From Panacagrimonas sp052386745 (lineage in GTDB: Bacteria > Pseudomonadota > Gammaproteobacteria > Nevskiales > Nevskiaceae), in assembly GCA_052386745.1 (NCBI GenBank), contig JBQTJW010000020.1, positions 53,515-117,514 of the forward strand: a stretch of 64,000 nt of DNA, given 5' to 3'. The notes below the pieces were generated by a model that saw only the letters and a program-made list of their open reading frames with translations, was not told the origin of the DNA and searched no databases. Below, in pieces: positions 27,681 to 36,545 of the stretch. The stretch's first letter is position 1. Every line of letters begins with the position of its first letter. A program made the position numbers and the translations under genes.

Positions 27681-28723
27681 GCGGGTTGCGGCAAGAATGG
27701 ATCGCGCGTGCAGCGCTCCTGTGGGGAGCGCTCGCGTTCGGCACGCCTGCGCCGGCGCAGCCTGCACCGGGCGTCGGTGACGTAAGCGGCAACCGGCAAA
27801 AGCTGGTCTGCTGGACGGAACATTCCGGGCATCGCGCCTGCGGCGATGCGGTGCCTCCGCGGTACGCCGGCCAGGAGCAACGCGTTCTCGACGGCTCCGG
27901 GCGAACGCTCCATGTCATCCCCCCCGCCCTCACCGCGGAGCAGCGCGCGGCACGGGACGCGCGCGCGCAGATCGCGGCCACGGCCAGGCGGGAAGCCGAA
28001 ACCCAGGCGGCCTATGACCGGGCGCTGCTGGCCACCTACGCCTCGCCCCAGGAATTGGCGGACCTGCGTGACGACCGCCTTGCGCTACTGGACACGCGCA
28101 TCCAGCTCGCCGAGGACGCGGCCGCCAGGGACGAGGAGGTGGCCGGGCCTTCCGCGAGCCGGGGCCTGGAGGCGTCGCGCACATCGACACTGCGCGCCAT
28201 CGACGCCATGCGGCGCGATCGCGACGCGGTGTGCGCTCGGTTTGCGCGGGACATCCGCCGGTTCCAGGACCTGAAAGGCCATGCTGCCGGCGAACGCTTC
28301 GAGAGTCCCTGCCCGCCGCCGGGAAGCCGGGCGGATGCCGGACAGGACGCGACCGATCTTGCCTCGGCCAGAGCCTTCTTCGAACAGCTGATCGAACTCG
28401 AGCGCGACTTCGACCCGTCCCGCTTCGCGCATTACGCCGACTCGGCGGTGCTCCGCAGCGCGCACATCGACGCCAGAGGCCAGGTCAGTTGGCTCAGCGT
28501 GCCGACCGCGGTTCAGATCGCAAGGTTGCGCAGTGACCTCTCCGCGGCGAAAACCGATCTGCGAACCTTTCGCTATTCCCGGATCCGCCTCGAACGTGAG
28601 CTTCAGGCGCGTGTGCGCATCAGCGGCCTGCGCGCACCGGATCGTGGCGGCGCGGCAATTCCCTTCGAGATGCTGCTCAAGCCAAGCGGGAAATCCTGGC
28701 TGATCGTCGAAGAAGCGATGTAG
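27677..28723 (+). CDS. Secreted DUF4124-type coiled-coil protein of unknown function
   Basis: 348 residues. A likely signal peptide (AALLWGALAFGTPAPA, about residues 12-27) is followed by a DUF4124-like motif (KLVCWTEHSGHRACGDAVPPRYAG...RVLDGSGRTLHV). Two long charged helical stretches follow (LTAEQRAARDARAQIAATAR, and LRDDRLALLDTRIQLAEDAA) that look like coiled coils. A second conserved-looking half (ARAFFEQLIELERDFDPSRF onward) ends the protein. It probably acts in the periplasm; the function is unknown. It overlaps pyrE by 4 nt, so it is translated from the pyrE message, and ends 9 nt from the convergent argB. Confidence 0.82.
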   Translation: MSGLRQEWIARAALLWGALAFGTPAPAQPAPGVGDVSGNRQKLVCWTEHSGHRACGDAVPPRYAGQEQRVLDGSGRTLHVIPPALTAEQRAARDARAQIAATARREAETQAAYDRALLATYASPQELADLRDDRLALLDTRIQLAEDAAARDEEVAGPSASRGLEASRTSTLRAIDAMRRDRDAVCARFARDIRRFQDLKGHAAGERFESPCPPPGSRADAGQDATDLASARAFFEQLIELERDFDPSRFAHYADSAVLRSAHIDARGQVSWLSVPTAVQIARLRSDLSAAKTDLRTFRYSRIRLERELQARVRISGLRAPDRGGAAIPFEMLLKPSGKSWLIVEEAM

Positions 28724-28732
28724 CCGGAAGCT

Positions 28733-29596
28733 TCAGCCGCGGATCAGCGTACCCGCGCCTGCATCGGTGAACAGCTCGAGCAGGACGGCGTGATCCACCC
28801 GCCCGTCGATGATCACGGCATCGCGCACGCCGCTGTTCACCGCGTCCAGCGCATAGCGCACCTTGGGCACCATGCCACCGGAAATCGTGCCGTCGGCAAT
28901 CAGGGCTTCCACGTCCGCCACACTCAGCCCGGTCAGCAGGCGATTGTTCTTGTCCAGCACGCCGGCCGCGTTGGTGAGGAACACGACCTTTTCCGCCTGC
29001 AGCACGCCGGCCAGCTTGCCGGCGGCGACGTCGGCATTGATGTTGAACGCCTCGCCATTGACGCCAGCCCCGATGGGGGCGATCACCGGGATGAATCCGC
29101 CGGTCTCGAGGTGGATGACCACACGAGGATCGATCTTCTCGATCTCGCCCACCTGCCCGATGTCTTCGCCGTGAATGGTGAGCTTGCGCGCGCGGATCAT
29201 GCTGCCGTCCTTGCCCGTCAGGCCCACCGCGCGGCCGCCGGCCTTGTTGATGGCCGCCACCACGGCCTTGTTGACCAGGCCACCGAGCATCATCTCGACC
29301 ACGTCCATGGTCTCGTCGTCGGTCACGCGCATGCCTTCGACGAAGCGGGACTCCTTGCCGAGCTTCTCCAGGTGCTCGCCAATCTGCGGCCCGCCGCCGT
29401 GCACCACCACCGGGTTCATGCCGACCAGCTTCATCAGCACGATGTCGCGCGCAAAGGACGCGATCATGGTGTCGGTCTTCATGGCGTTTCCGCCGTACTT
29501 CACGACGATGGTCTTGCCCGCGTACCGGCGGATGTAGGGCAGCGCCTCGGTCAGGACGTGGGCGATGTCGTGGGCGTTGGCAAGGTCGAGCGGCAT
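28733..29596 (-). CDS. argB: Acetylglutamate kinase
   Basis: 287 residues from the ATG at 29596. An amino-acid-kinase fold: KTIVVKYGGNAMKTD at the N-terminus, VVVHGGGPQIGEHLEKLG, RVTDDETMDVVEMMLGG, NINADVAAGKLAGVL and DGTISGGMVPKVRYAL. It phosphorylates N-acetylglutamate in arginine synthesis. The N-terminal helix (LTEALPYIRRYAGKT) is the one that makes hexamers in arginine-inhibited enzymes, so feedback inhibition is likely. The frame is open upstream but unconserved. Confidence 0.96.
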   Translation of the reverse strand: MPLDLANAHDIAHVLTEALPYIRRYAGKTIVVKYGGNAMKTDTMIASFARDIVLMKLVGMNPVVVHGGGPQIGEHLEKLGKESRFVEGMRVTDDETMDVVEMMLGGLVNKAVVAAINKAGGRAVGLTGKDGSMIRARKLTIHGEDIGQVGEIEKIDPRVVIHLETGGFIPVIAPIGAGVNGEAFNINADVAAGKLAGVLQAEKVVFLTNAAGVLDKNNRLLTGLSVADVEALIADGTISGGMVPKVRYALDAVNSGVRDAVIIDGRVDHAVLLELFTDAGAGTLIRG

Positions 29597-29714
29597 GGCG
29601 TGAGGCGGAGGGTCGCGGCAGGCGCGAAGGGTGGCGGACGCGGATTGTAAGGCGGGTGCGCCGCGCGGAATCGGTCGGAGAGTGACCCTGCAGGTCGAGG
29701 TGGCGCGCCGCTGG

Positions 29715-30665
29715 TCAGGCCTGGGCGAAGCGTTCGGTGGCCTCCAGCAGCTCGCGCATGATCGATGGTTCGCTCGCGGCATGCCCGGCCTCGGCGGCGA
29801 TGCGGAAGTCCGCCTCGGGCCAGGCCCGGTGCAGGTCCCAGGCGGAGCGCATGGGACAGACCACGTCGTAACGCCCCTGGACGATGACCGCCGGAACGTG
29901 GCGGATGCGGTCCACGTTTTCGAGCAGCCATTCGTCGCGCTGGAAAAAGCCGCGATTGGCGAAGTAGTGGCACTCGATCCTCGCGAAGGCTTCCGCAAAA
30001 TGACCTTCGCCGAAGCGGGCCATCATGTCGCGGCTCTGCACGAGCTTGCTGGTGGCCCCTTCCCAGATGCTCCAGGCGCGCGCGGCGTTGCGGCGCTCCA
30101 GGGCGCCCCCGGAAATCAACCGCCGGTGATAGGCGGCCACCAGGTCACCCCGCTCATCAGGCGGAATGGGCTCCAGGAATTGTTCCCAGGCATCGGGGTA
30201 AATCCAGCTCGCGCCTTCCTGGTAAAACCAGTCGATCTCGCGCTTGCGCAACAGGAATATGCCCCTGAGAACCATGGCCCTGATCCGGTCCGGATGCGAT
30301 ACGGCATAGGCCAGGGCAAGGGTCGAGCCCCAGGAGCCGCCGAACACCAGCCAGCGATCGATGCCCAGCGCCTCGCGAATCTTTTCGATGTCCGCCACCA
30401 GGTCCCAGGTGGTGTTCTCGCGCAGCTCGGAATGCGGGGTCGAGCGCCCGCAGCCGCGCTGATCGAACAGCACGATGCGGTAATGCGCGGGGTTGAAGAA
30501 CTGGCGCTGCCACGGCTCGGAGCCGCCGCCGGGACCGCCGTGCAGGAAAATGGCGGGCTGCCCCTGAGGGTTCCCACTCTCCTCGACGTACAGCTCGTGA
30601 AGCTCGCTGACGCGAAGCCGACGGGTTCGGTACGGATCAATCGCCGGAAACGACATGGTGGGCAT
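29715..30665 (-). CDS. pip: Proline iminopeptidase
   Basis: 316 residues; an S33 alpha/beta hydrolase that removes N-terminal proline from peptides. Motifs: FLHGGPGGGSEPW, FDQRGCGRSTPH, nucleophile Ser in VFGGSWGSTLALAY, Asp in VQGRYDVVCP, His in AEAGHAASEP. No signal peptide, so cytoplasmic. Start at the ATG at 30665 or the ATG three codons later; GGA about 6 nt upstream favours the first. It is separate from argB by 118 nt on the same strand. Confidence 0.95.
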   Translation of the reverse strand: MPTMSFPAIDPYRTRRLRVSELHELYVEESGNPQGQPAIFLHGGPGGGSEPWQRQFFNPAHYRIVLFDQRGCGRSTPHSELRENTTWDLVADIEKIREALGIDRWLVFGGSWGSTLALAYAVSHPDRIRAMVLRGIFLLRKREIDWFYQEGASWIYPDAWEQFLEPIPPDERGDLVAAYHRRLISGGALERRNAARAWSIWEGATSKLVQSRDMMARFGEGHFAEAFARIECHYFANRGFFQRDEWLLENVDRIRHVPAVIVQGRYDVVCPMRSAWDLHRAWPEADFRIAAEAGHAASEPSIMRELLEATERFAQA

Positions 30666-30746
30666 TATTCCGAAACAGGCAGGAGCAGCATCGAAACCCT
30701 TGCGCCGGACCCTGCGCCAGGGGGCGGACCATCCCTTGGGCGTCGA

Positions 30747-31064
30747 TCAGAACAGGCGGCTCCAGAAGCCTTTCTTTTCCTCGCCGACGTCGTCCTTGTC
30801 CAGCACCTCGACGCTCTGGATATCCTCGTAGACCACCCGGACCTTGTCGCCATAGAGCGCCTTGTTGGTGATCTTGGTGACGACGAACTTGTGGACCGCG
30901 TCGTTCTTGGTCTTGATGCGCACGTTGTCGCCCTTCGACACGCCGGCGATGATCGCCTCGGTGCTGCTGGCATCGATTCCTTTCTTGGACGCACAGCCGC
31001 TCGCCATCGAAAGTCCCAGCACCAGCAGAACCGACAGCAGAATTCGGTTAAAAAGCACGAACAT
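30747..31064 (-). CDS. Small lipoprotein of unknown function
   Basis: 105 residues. A type II signal peptide (FNRILLSVLLVLGLSMASGC) places the acylated Cys at residue 24, followed by ASKKGID. The mature part is a compact beta-rich domain (VSKGDNVRIKTKNDAVHKFV, YGDKVRVVYEDIQSVEVLDK) that resembles a small barrel found after lipoboxes in other uncharacterised proteobacterial proteins, ending in a basic WSRLF tail. No function can be assigned. It is divergent from the MerC gene. Confidence 0.8.
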   Translation of the reverse strand: MFVLFNRILLSVLLVLGLSMASGCASKKGIDASSTEAIIAGVSKGDNVRIKTKNDAVHKFVVTKITNKALYGDKVRVVYEDIQSVEVLDKDDVGEEKKGFWSRLF

Positions 31065-31234
31065 CGTTCAATCTCCAGAAAATGGTGCAGGCCATTCCAG
31101 CTCGCGCAGCATCGCGGCCGGATCGCCCATGAAGATAGCACGCGAAGTCGCGGGCCCGGGCCACCAGGCGCCGCTTGCTGGGGCCAAAGCCGCGGCCCTG
31201 ACTGCGCCGATCATTCACCGCGGCCGGATCGGCT

Positions 31235-31247
31235 GTTACTATGTAAC
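31235..31247. promoter_or_regulatory. Palindrome GTTAC-N3-GTAAC upstream of the MerC-type gene
   Basis: GTTACTATGTAAC lies 26 nt before the MerC-type start in a locally AT-rich patch. Its size and symmetry resemble operators of metal-sensing Fur/Zur-type repressors, but it could serve another dimeric regulator. Confidence 0.4.
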
Positions 31248-31272
31248 CTTTACGAACGACCCGCAGGGAATC

Positions 31273-31677
31273 ATGGGGACCAGGCTCTATTACCCGGTAT
31301 GGGATCGGTTGGGCATTGCCGCAGCCGCGCTGTGCGCCGTGCATTGCCTGGTGCTGCCTCTGGCCCTGCCCATGCTGGCCATGAGCGGCATGCACGAACT
31401 GGCCGATCCGCGGATCGAGCAGGTGATCGTCGTCAGCACGCTGGTGCTGGCCGCCGTCGTGCTGTGGCACGGCTACCGGCACCATCACGGCCGCCAGCTG
31501 CCGATGGTGATCGCGGCCCTCGGGGCGGTGGTATTCGGCATCCGGCATTCGTTCGGCAGCCCGAACGAACCGGTCCTGCTGGGCCTGGGCGCCATCCTCA
31601 TCATCAGCTCGCATGCGCTGAACCTCCGCCTTCACCGGAAAGCCGGTCGTGCGATCCCTGTTCCGGGCGGCCGGTAA
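31273..31677 (+). CDS. MerC-domain membrane protein
   Basis: 134 residues from the ATG at 31273 with AGGGA 6 nt upstream. Four hydrophobic helices. The first helix has the MerC-type cysteine pair in ALCAVHCLVLPLALPML. His-rich loops (YRHHHGR, HSFGS, SSHALNLRLH) suggest metal contact. MerC proteins take up mercuric ion; short chromosomal relatives occur outside mer operons and some are zinc-regulated, so here a general metal-transport role is more likely than mercury resistance (no merR, merA or merT is seen). Confidence 0.82.
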   Translation: MGTRLYYPVWDRLGIAAAALCAVHCLVLPLALPMLAMSGMHELADPRIEQVIVVSTLVLAAVVLWHGYRHHHGRQLPMVIAALGAVVFGIRHSFGSPNEPVLLGLGAILIISSHALNLRLHRKAGRAIPVPGGR

Positions 31678-31707
31678 CGCCGGAGGCGTGGCACCCGGGC
31701 CCTCACG

Positions 31708-33780
31708 ATGAAGGCCCTGCACCCTGTCGTAGCCGCTGCCCTGCTGGCCGCTTCGGCCGCGGCCTCCGCCGCAGAAGGCATGTGGACGCTCGACAACCTG
31801 CCATCCGGGGCGATGCGAGAGCGCTATGGTTTTTCGCCCGATGCCGCCTGGACGGATCACGTGATGAAGTCCTCGGCCCGCCTCGCCGGAGGCTGCTCAG
31901 GGTCGTTCGTCTCTCCATCCGGGCTGGTGCTGACCAATCACCATTGCGTCAGCGAGTGCGTGCAGCAGCTCAGCAGTCGCGGCTCGGATTTCATCCGCAA
32001 CGGTTTCCACGCCCGAACGCGTGACCAGGAGCGGCAATGCCCGGAAATCGAGGTCGACCGCCTGGAGCAGATCAGCGACGTCACCGCGCGCATCGCGGCG
32101 GCAACGGCAGGCAGATCAGGGGCGGTGTTTGCCGAAGCCAGGACAAGGGAGGCATCGCGGATCGAGTCCGAATGCGTCGGTGCAGCGGGCGACACCGTGC
32201 GGTGCGACGTGGTGGACCTCTACCACGGCGGACGCCAGCACCTGTACCGGTACCGTCGCTTCCAGGACGTGCGCCTGGTTTTCGCCCCGGAGCTGGCGAT
32301 TGCCTTCTTTGGAGGCGACCCGGACAATTTCAGCTTTCCCCGCTACAACCTCGACGTGGGCATCCTGCGCGTGTACGAGAACGGGAAGCCGGCCTCGATC
32401 CAGCATTATTTTCCCGTGAGCGCCGCGGGCGCCGATGAACACGAGATGGTGATGGTGACCGGCCACCCCGGAACCACCCAGCGCCAGCTCACGGTGTCGC
32501 AGCTCGAAACGCAGCGGGACCTGGTGCTGCCTCAGCGACTCTTCGTTGCCAGCGAGATGCGTGGCCTTCTAACTCAATACCGTACGCAGGGCGAGGAAGC
32601 GGCCCGGGTGTCGCAGCACGACCTGTTCGGCGTCGAGAACGGCCTCAAGGCGCGCAAGGGCATGCTGCTCGCACTGCAGAACCCGGAGGTGTTCGACGCA
32701 AAACGTCGCGACGAAAATGCGCTGCGGCAGTTTGTCAACGGGAGCGAGGACCGTCGCGCGCAGTTTGGAAGTGCCTGGGATGACATCGCGCAGGCACAGG
32801 CGACTTACCGGAACATCTACTGGCGCCACCGGATGCTGGAGGGGGGCGCCGCATTCGGCAGCCAGTACTTCAACTTCGCAAGGATGCTGGTCCGGGGCGC
32901 GCGGGAGCGCACCAAGCCCAGTGCCGAACGTCTCAAGGAGTTTGGCGACGCGCGGCTGCCGCAGCTGACCCAGAGCCTGCTGTCCACGGCGCCGGTTTAC
33001 CCCGAATACGAACAGGTTCTCCTTGCGTTCGCCCTGACCAAGTTCCGGGAGCTCCTGACGGCGGATGATCCTTCCGTGCGGCAGGTCCTGGGCCGCGAGT
33101 CGCCGGAGGCGCTCGCCGCGCGTCTGATTGCGGGCAGCCGGCTCAACGACCCGAAACTGCGCCAGGCGCTGTGGGACGGGGGTGAAGCGGCCCTGGAAAA
33201 ATCGGATGATCCTTTCATCGCGCTCGCGCGCCTGGTCGATCCAGAGTCCCGAGCCGTGCGCAAAACCTACGAGAACGAGGTCGAGTCCGTGGAAACGCGC
33301 AGCGCGGCGAAGCTCGCGGCCGTGCGGTTTGCCATGAAAGGCACCAGCGTCTACCCCGACGCCACGTTCACCCTGCGCCTGTCCTACGGCGAGATTGCCG
33401 GCTGGCAGGACAAGGGCCGAGCAGTGCCGCCTTTCACCCGCGTGTCGGGGGCGTTCGAGCGCCATTCCGGGTTCGATCCGTTCGCCCTGCCCGCGTCGTG
33501 GATCGAGGCACGGGACCGCATGGACATGACGCAGCCGCTGAACCTGGTCAGTACCAACGACATCATCGGCGGCAACTCCGGATCGCCCGTCATCAACCGC
33601 AAGGCCGAGATCGTCGGCCTCATTTTCGACGGCAATCTTCCCTCGCTGGGCGGCTCGTTCTGGTACGACGAAACGCTCAACCGAAGCGTTTCCGTCCACA
33701 GCGGCGCGATCATCGAGTCGCTTCGCTCCGTCTACGACGCCGGCCCGCTGGCCGATGAACTGTCCCCGGCTGTCCACTGA
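31708..33780 (+). CDS. S46 family dipeptidyl-peptidase (DPP7-like)
   Basis: 690 residues, standard for S46. Signal peptide 1-22 (MKALHPVVAAALLAASAAAS). Chymotrypsin-fold triad: His in VLTNHHC (residues 78-79), Asp in FFGGDPDNFSFPRYNLDV, Ser in IGGNSGSPVINRK; an alpha-helical insert domain lies between. It removes dipeptides from peptide N-termini in the periplasm or outside. The residue that governs P1 specificity (Arg in DPP11) appears to be Gly here in LIFDGN, which suggests DPP7-type preference for hydrophobic residues rather than Asp/Glu; this is inferred by eye alignment. It starts 30 nt after the MerC-type gene. Confidence 0.93.
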   Translation: MKALHPVVAAALLAASAAASAAEGMWTLDNLPSGAMRERYGFSPDAAWTDHVMKSSARLAGGCSGSFVSPSGLVLTNHHCVSECVQQLSSRGSDFIRNGFHARTRDQERQCPEIEVDRLEQISDVTARIAAATAGRSGAVFAEARTREASRIESECVGAAGDTVRCDVVDLYHGGRQHLYRYRRFQDVRLVFAPELAIAFFGGDPDNFSFPRYNLDVGILRVYENGKPASIQHYFPVSAAGADEHEMVMVTGHPGTTQRQLTVSQLETQRDLVLPQRLFVASEMRGLLTQYRTQGEEAARVSQHDLFGVENGLKARKGMLLALQNPEVFDAKRRDENALRQFVNGSEDRRAQFGSAWDDIAQAQATYRNIYWRHRMLEGGAAFGSQYFNFARMLVRGARERTKPSAERLKEFGDARLPQLTQSLLSTAPVYPEYEQVLLAFALTKFRELLTADDPSVRQVLGRESPEALAARLIAGSRLNDPKLRQALWDGGEAALEKSDDPFIALARLVDPESRAVRKTYENEVESVETRSAAKLAAVRFAMKGTSVYPDATFTLRLSYGEIAGWQDKGRAVPPFTRVSGAFERHSGFDPFALPASWIEARDRMDMTQPLNLVSTNDIIGGNSGSPVINRKAEIVGLIFDGNLPSLGGSFWYDETLNRSVSVHSGAIIESLRSVYDAGPLADELSPAVH

Positions 33781-33833
33781 CCGGGATGGCCGCTCCCCCG
33801 GCCGCCCGGAGAACCGCTGCGTCAAGCCAACTC

Positions 33834-34727
33834 TCAAGCCTTGACGCTGAGCTCGTCGATCAGGGCCTTGGTCTGGCGGATGTTGCCGCGGCTCGATGCG
33901 CCGAACACGATGGATTCGATCCGCTCCTGCCCGCAGACGTAGGCGATGGCCTCGCGTGGCGACAGCGCGCCCGAGGCGAGCACCGACATCGCCACCGGGC
34001 GGAAACGACGCTCGGCAATGGTCTTTTCGTAGGTGGCGATGCCGCCGCACATGCGGAAGCCGATCTTGTTGATGTTGGCGCAGACGATGGGGTTCTCGAC
34101 GCCGACTTCTTCCAGTACATCGAGCAGGCGCGGCACGTTCATGGTGATGAAGCCGGGCTCCGCGCCGTACTTCGCACGGATGTGGTCATGGAAATAGCGG
34201 AAGGTCTGCTTCATTTCCAGGCCCAGCATCAGGTCGGTGATGACGTTCTGGAGAAAGATCACCGGCGTGCGCAGGCCGTGGAACATCTTCATCTCGGCAT
34301 CGACCAGCAGTTGCAGGATGGCTTCCACGTCCTTGTTCGCCAGCGCCATGCCGCCCTTGAACATCGCGGCGACGGCGCCTTCCTGCGGCAGGAACATGCG
34401 CAGCGCCTCGATCATGCCGTGTTCGGTCACCGCGTTGGCGTACTTGTGCGCGTACGGCATGCAGGGGTAGAACTGGTAGTCGGGGAACTGGTCCGCGTTC
34501 TTGCGAAAGTAGTCGCAGACCTCCGACACGCGATCGTGCGTGGTGCACATGAAGGTGCGGATGCCTTCCGCATAAGCGTCCTTCAGCACGTCGATGATGG
34601 CGTCCAGGCTCTGGAAGCGCATGGCCTGCGCGCGCGCCTTTTCCTCCGACATGTGGTTGACGCCAAAAAACTGGTTGTCGCCGAACAGCACCCGATCCAT
34701 TTCGCGATTCGCCTCTTGCATGTTCAT
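33834..34727 (-). CDS. TIM-barrel protein, aldo/keto-reductase-like, function unknown
   Basis: 297 residues. I chose the ATG at 34727 because AAGG lies about 9 nt before it; starts at 34721 and 34700 are possible. The N-terminal VLFGDNQFFGVNHMSEEKA and C-terminal ESIVFGASSRGNIRQTKALI resemble the first and last beta-alpha units of aldo/keto reductases, but the usual catalytic Asp-Tyr-Lys-His set is not obvious. There are several conserved-looking Met, Cys and His residues (FMCTTHDRVSEVCDYF). It follows the Gfo/Idh dehydrogenase by 7 nt on the same strand, so a joint role in sugar modification is inferred. Confidence 0.7.
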   Translation of the reverse strand: MNMQEANREMDRVLFGDNQFFGVNHMSEEKARAQAMRFQSLDAIIDVLKDAYAEGIRTFMCTTHDRVSEVCDYFRKNADQFPDYQFYPCMPYAHKYANAVTEHGMIEALRMFLPQEGAVAAMFKGGMALANKDVEAILQLLVDAEMKMFHGLRTPVIFLQNVITDLMLGLEMKQTFRYFHDHIRAKYGAEPGFITMNVPRLLDVLEEVGVENPIVCANINKIGFRMCGGIATYEKTIAERRFRPVAMSVLASGALSPREAIAYVCGQERIESIVFGASSRGNIRQTKALIDELSVKA

Positions 34728-34734
34728 GTGCGCC

Positions 34735-35817
34735 TTAACCAAACAGGCGCGCCCAGAAACCCTGGCGCCCGGGGGCGGCGGCCACCCGCGTGCCTTGCGT
34801 CTTGCCGGTGAGCTGGTCGACCATCATGGACACCACGCGATCGGCCTGGAGCGCCGAGCGGAAAGTGTTTTCACCCTGCAGGCGCTTGGCCGCGATGCTC
34901 GCCATGAAGTAGTCGATCTGCGCCGAATATTCCTCGCCGCGCAGGTAGTACCAGACCTCCTCGGTGAGTTCGGTGGTGTAGCGCACCGTCCAGCCAGTAC
35001 CGAAGCCCGGCAGCGCGTCATGCGTCTCCCGCAGGTAGACCTGGCACTCCTGGCGGTCTGCCGTCAGGCGCCCGTTGGTCCCCCACACCGAGATCCTGGT
35101 GGACATCTTGCGGAAGCTCTCGTCGCTCCAGTTCACGCTCAACTGGCCGCTGGAACCGTCCGGGAAATACAGCGTGGCGTAAACCTCGTCGTCCACGTCG
35201 CGGGAAAACACGCCCTGGCGCACCAGCCCGCCCACCGAGCTGGGCACGCCCACGACGAAGTTGACCAGGTCAACCGCGTGGCAGGCGTAGTCGTACAGCG
35301 CACCACCGCCTTCGTTGCGCGCCGAACGCCAGGTGCTGCCCTTGGGACGCAGCACCACCGGCCCAAAGGCCTCGATGCGGACGTGATGGATCTTGCCGAG
35401 CGCACCCGACTTGACGACACGGGCCGCTTCCCTGAACGCCGCGATGAAGCGGAAGTGATACCCGACCTGGTTGACCAGGTTCTTCTGCTCCGCCAGCGCC
35501 ACCAGGCGTTCGCCGTCCGCCACGTCCAGCACGAAGGGCTTTTCGCAGAACACGTGCAGCCCGCGTTGCAGCGCATTTTCGACCATCGACGCATGGAGCT
35601 TGGACGGGGTGGCCACTACCAGGGCCTCCACCTGCTCGGAGTCCAGCATCTTGTCGAAATCCGAATAGCACCGCAGGCCAGCGTGCTTGGTCAGTGCGTC
35701 CGTGAGGTACGTGGTCGCGTCGCACCCAGCCACCAGGTCGACCTGGGGGTGTGCGCGAACAATGGCCAGATGAGACAGCCCCATCTTGCCAAGACCCACC
35801 ATAGCGGTTTTAACCAT
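34735..35817 (-). CDS. Gfo/Idh/MocA family oxidoreductase
   Basis: 360 residues. N-terminal Rossmann fold (AMVGLGKMGLSHLAIV), the family EKP motif (GLHVFCEKPFVLDVADGERL) whose Lys is catalytic, and DYACHAVDLVNFVVG supplying the active-site His. Members oxidise or reduce sugars and nucleotide sugars with NAD(P). The C-terminal tail (GRQGFWARLFG) is unusual and basic. It is first in a two-gene unit with the AKR-like protein and divergent from the PssD/PssE glycosyltransferase pair, which suggests polysaccharide synthesis. Confidence 0.88.
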   Translation of the reverse strand: MVKTAMVGLGKMGLSHLAIVRAHPQVDLVAGCDATTYLTDALTKHAGLRCYSDFDKMLDSEQVEALVVATPSKLHASMVENALQRGLHVFCEKPFVLDVADGERLVALAEQKNLVNQVGYHFRFIAAFREAARVVKSGALGKIHHVRIEAFGPVVLRPKGSTWRSARNEGGGALYDYACHAVDLVNFVVGVPSSVGGLVRQGVFSRDVDDEVYATLYFPDGSSGQLSVNWSDESFRKMSTRISVWGTNGRLTADRQECQVYLRETHDALPGFGTGWTVRYTTELTEEVWYYLRGEEYSAQIDYFMASIAAKRLQGENTFRSALQADRVVSMMVDQLTGKTQGTRVAAAPGRQGFWARLFG

Positions 35818-36050
35818 CGAACAACGTCTCCAGAAAACAACATCGTTTAAACAAGGGGATTGCTACGCAAATTCCAGGCATTGGTGCGCCGCGCGTACAC
35901 GGTCGAGCGAGTCAGGATTCAAACCTTGCGGCCCACTTTCGCCGCAAATCGGAGCGTAGGCCTTCATCGTATCATCGACTTTCTTGCCAAAAGACGATTG
36001 GACCGAGAAGTGCGTCACGCGTTGGCGGCGCAAAATCGGTTCCATTGAAT

Positions 36051-36545
36051 ATGACGACGGAAAAATCGTTCAACGCACTCCCCAAGCTGATGGTGGGGGC
36101 CTCCTCCGGCGGCCACGCCAACGAACTCCTGCTGCTGCTGAAGGCCGCGAAAGGACTGTGGCCGCTGGAGCCGGCCGCCTACGTGACCACGATGGACATC
36201 ACCGCGCAGGGCTTCACCCATTTCGGCAAGCCCGTGCACGTGATCGGCGAGGGCGATCGCCGCAAGCCCTTGCGCACGCTGGCCGTGGTGTTCCGGGCCC
36301 TGTGGCTGGCCATGCGCGAGCGGCCGGACATCGTGGTCACCACCGGCTCCATGCCGCTCGCCATTTTCTGCATCTGGTCCCGCCTGCTGGGCTCGCAGAT
36401 CGTGTGGATCGACAGCGTGGCGCAGGTCGACAAGATGTCGCTCAGTGGACGGGTGATGACACGTGTTGCCAATTTGTGCCTGGTGCAGTGGCCAGACCTT
36501 GCCGTGGGCCGCAGCCGCGTGGAATACGCCGGAGAGGTCCTGTGA
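36051..36545 (+). CDS. PssD/Alg14-like glycosyltransferase membrane-anchor subunit
   Basis: 164 residues from the ATG at 36051. The N-terminal PKLMVGASSGGHANELLLLL is the GG-H motif of Alg14/PssD/EpsE proteins, and PDIVVTTGSMPLAIFCIWSRLLGSQIVWIDS is the conserved second half. In Alg13/Alg14 and PssE/PssD pairs this subunit recruits the catalytic partner to the membrane. The stop overlaps the partner's GTG (GTGA). It is divergent from the Gfo/Idh gene across 233 nt. Confidence 0.85.
   Translation: MTTEKSFNALPKLMVGASSGGHANELLLLLKAAKGLWPLEPAAYVTTMDITAQGFTHFGKPVHVIGEGDRRKPLRTLAVVFRALWLAMRERPDIVVTTGSMPLAIFCIWSRLLGSQIVWIDSVAQVDKMSLSGRVMTRVANLCLVQWPDLAVGRSRVEYAGEVL

Noticed and set aside
31273..31677. 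Mercury-resistance operon
   Set aside because: Only a MerC-type gene is present; no merR, merT, merP or merA.
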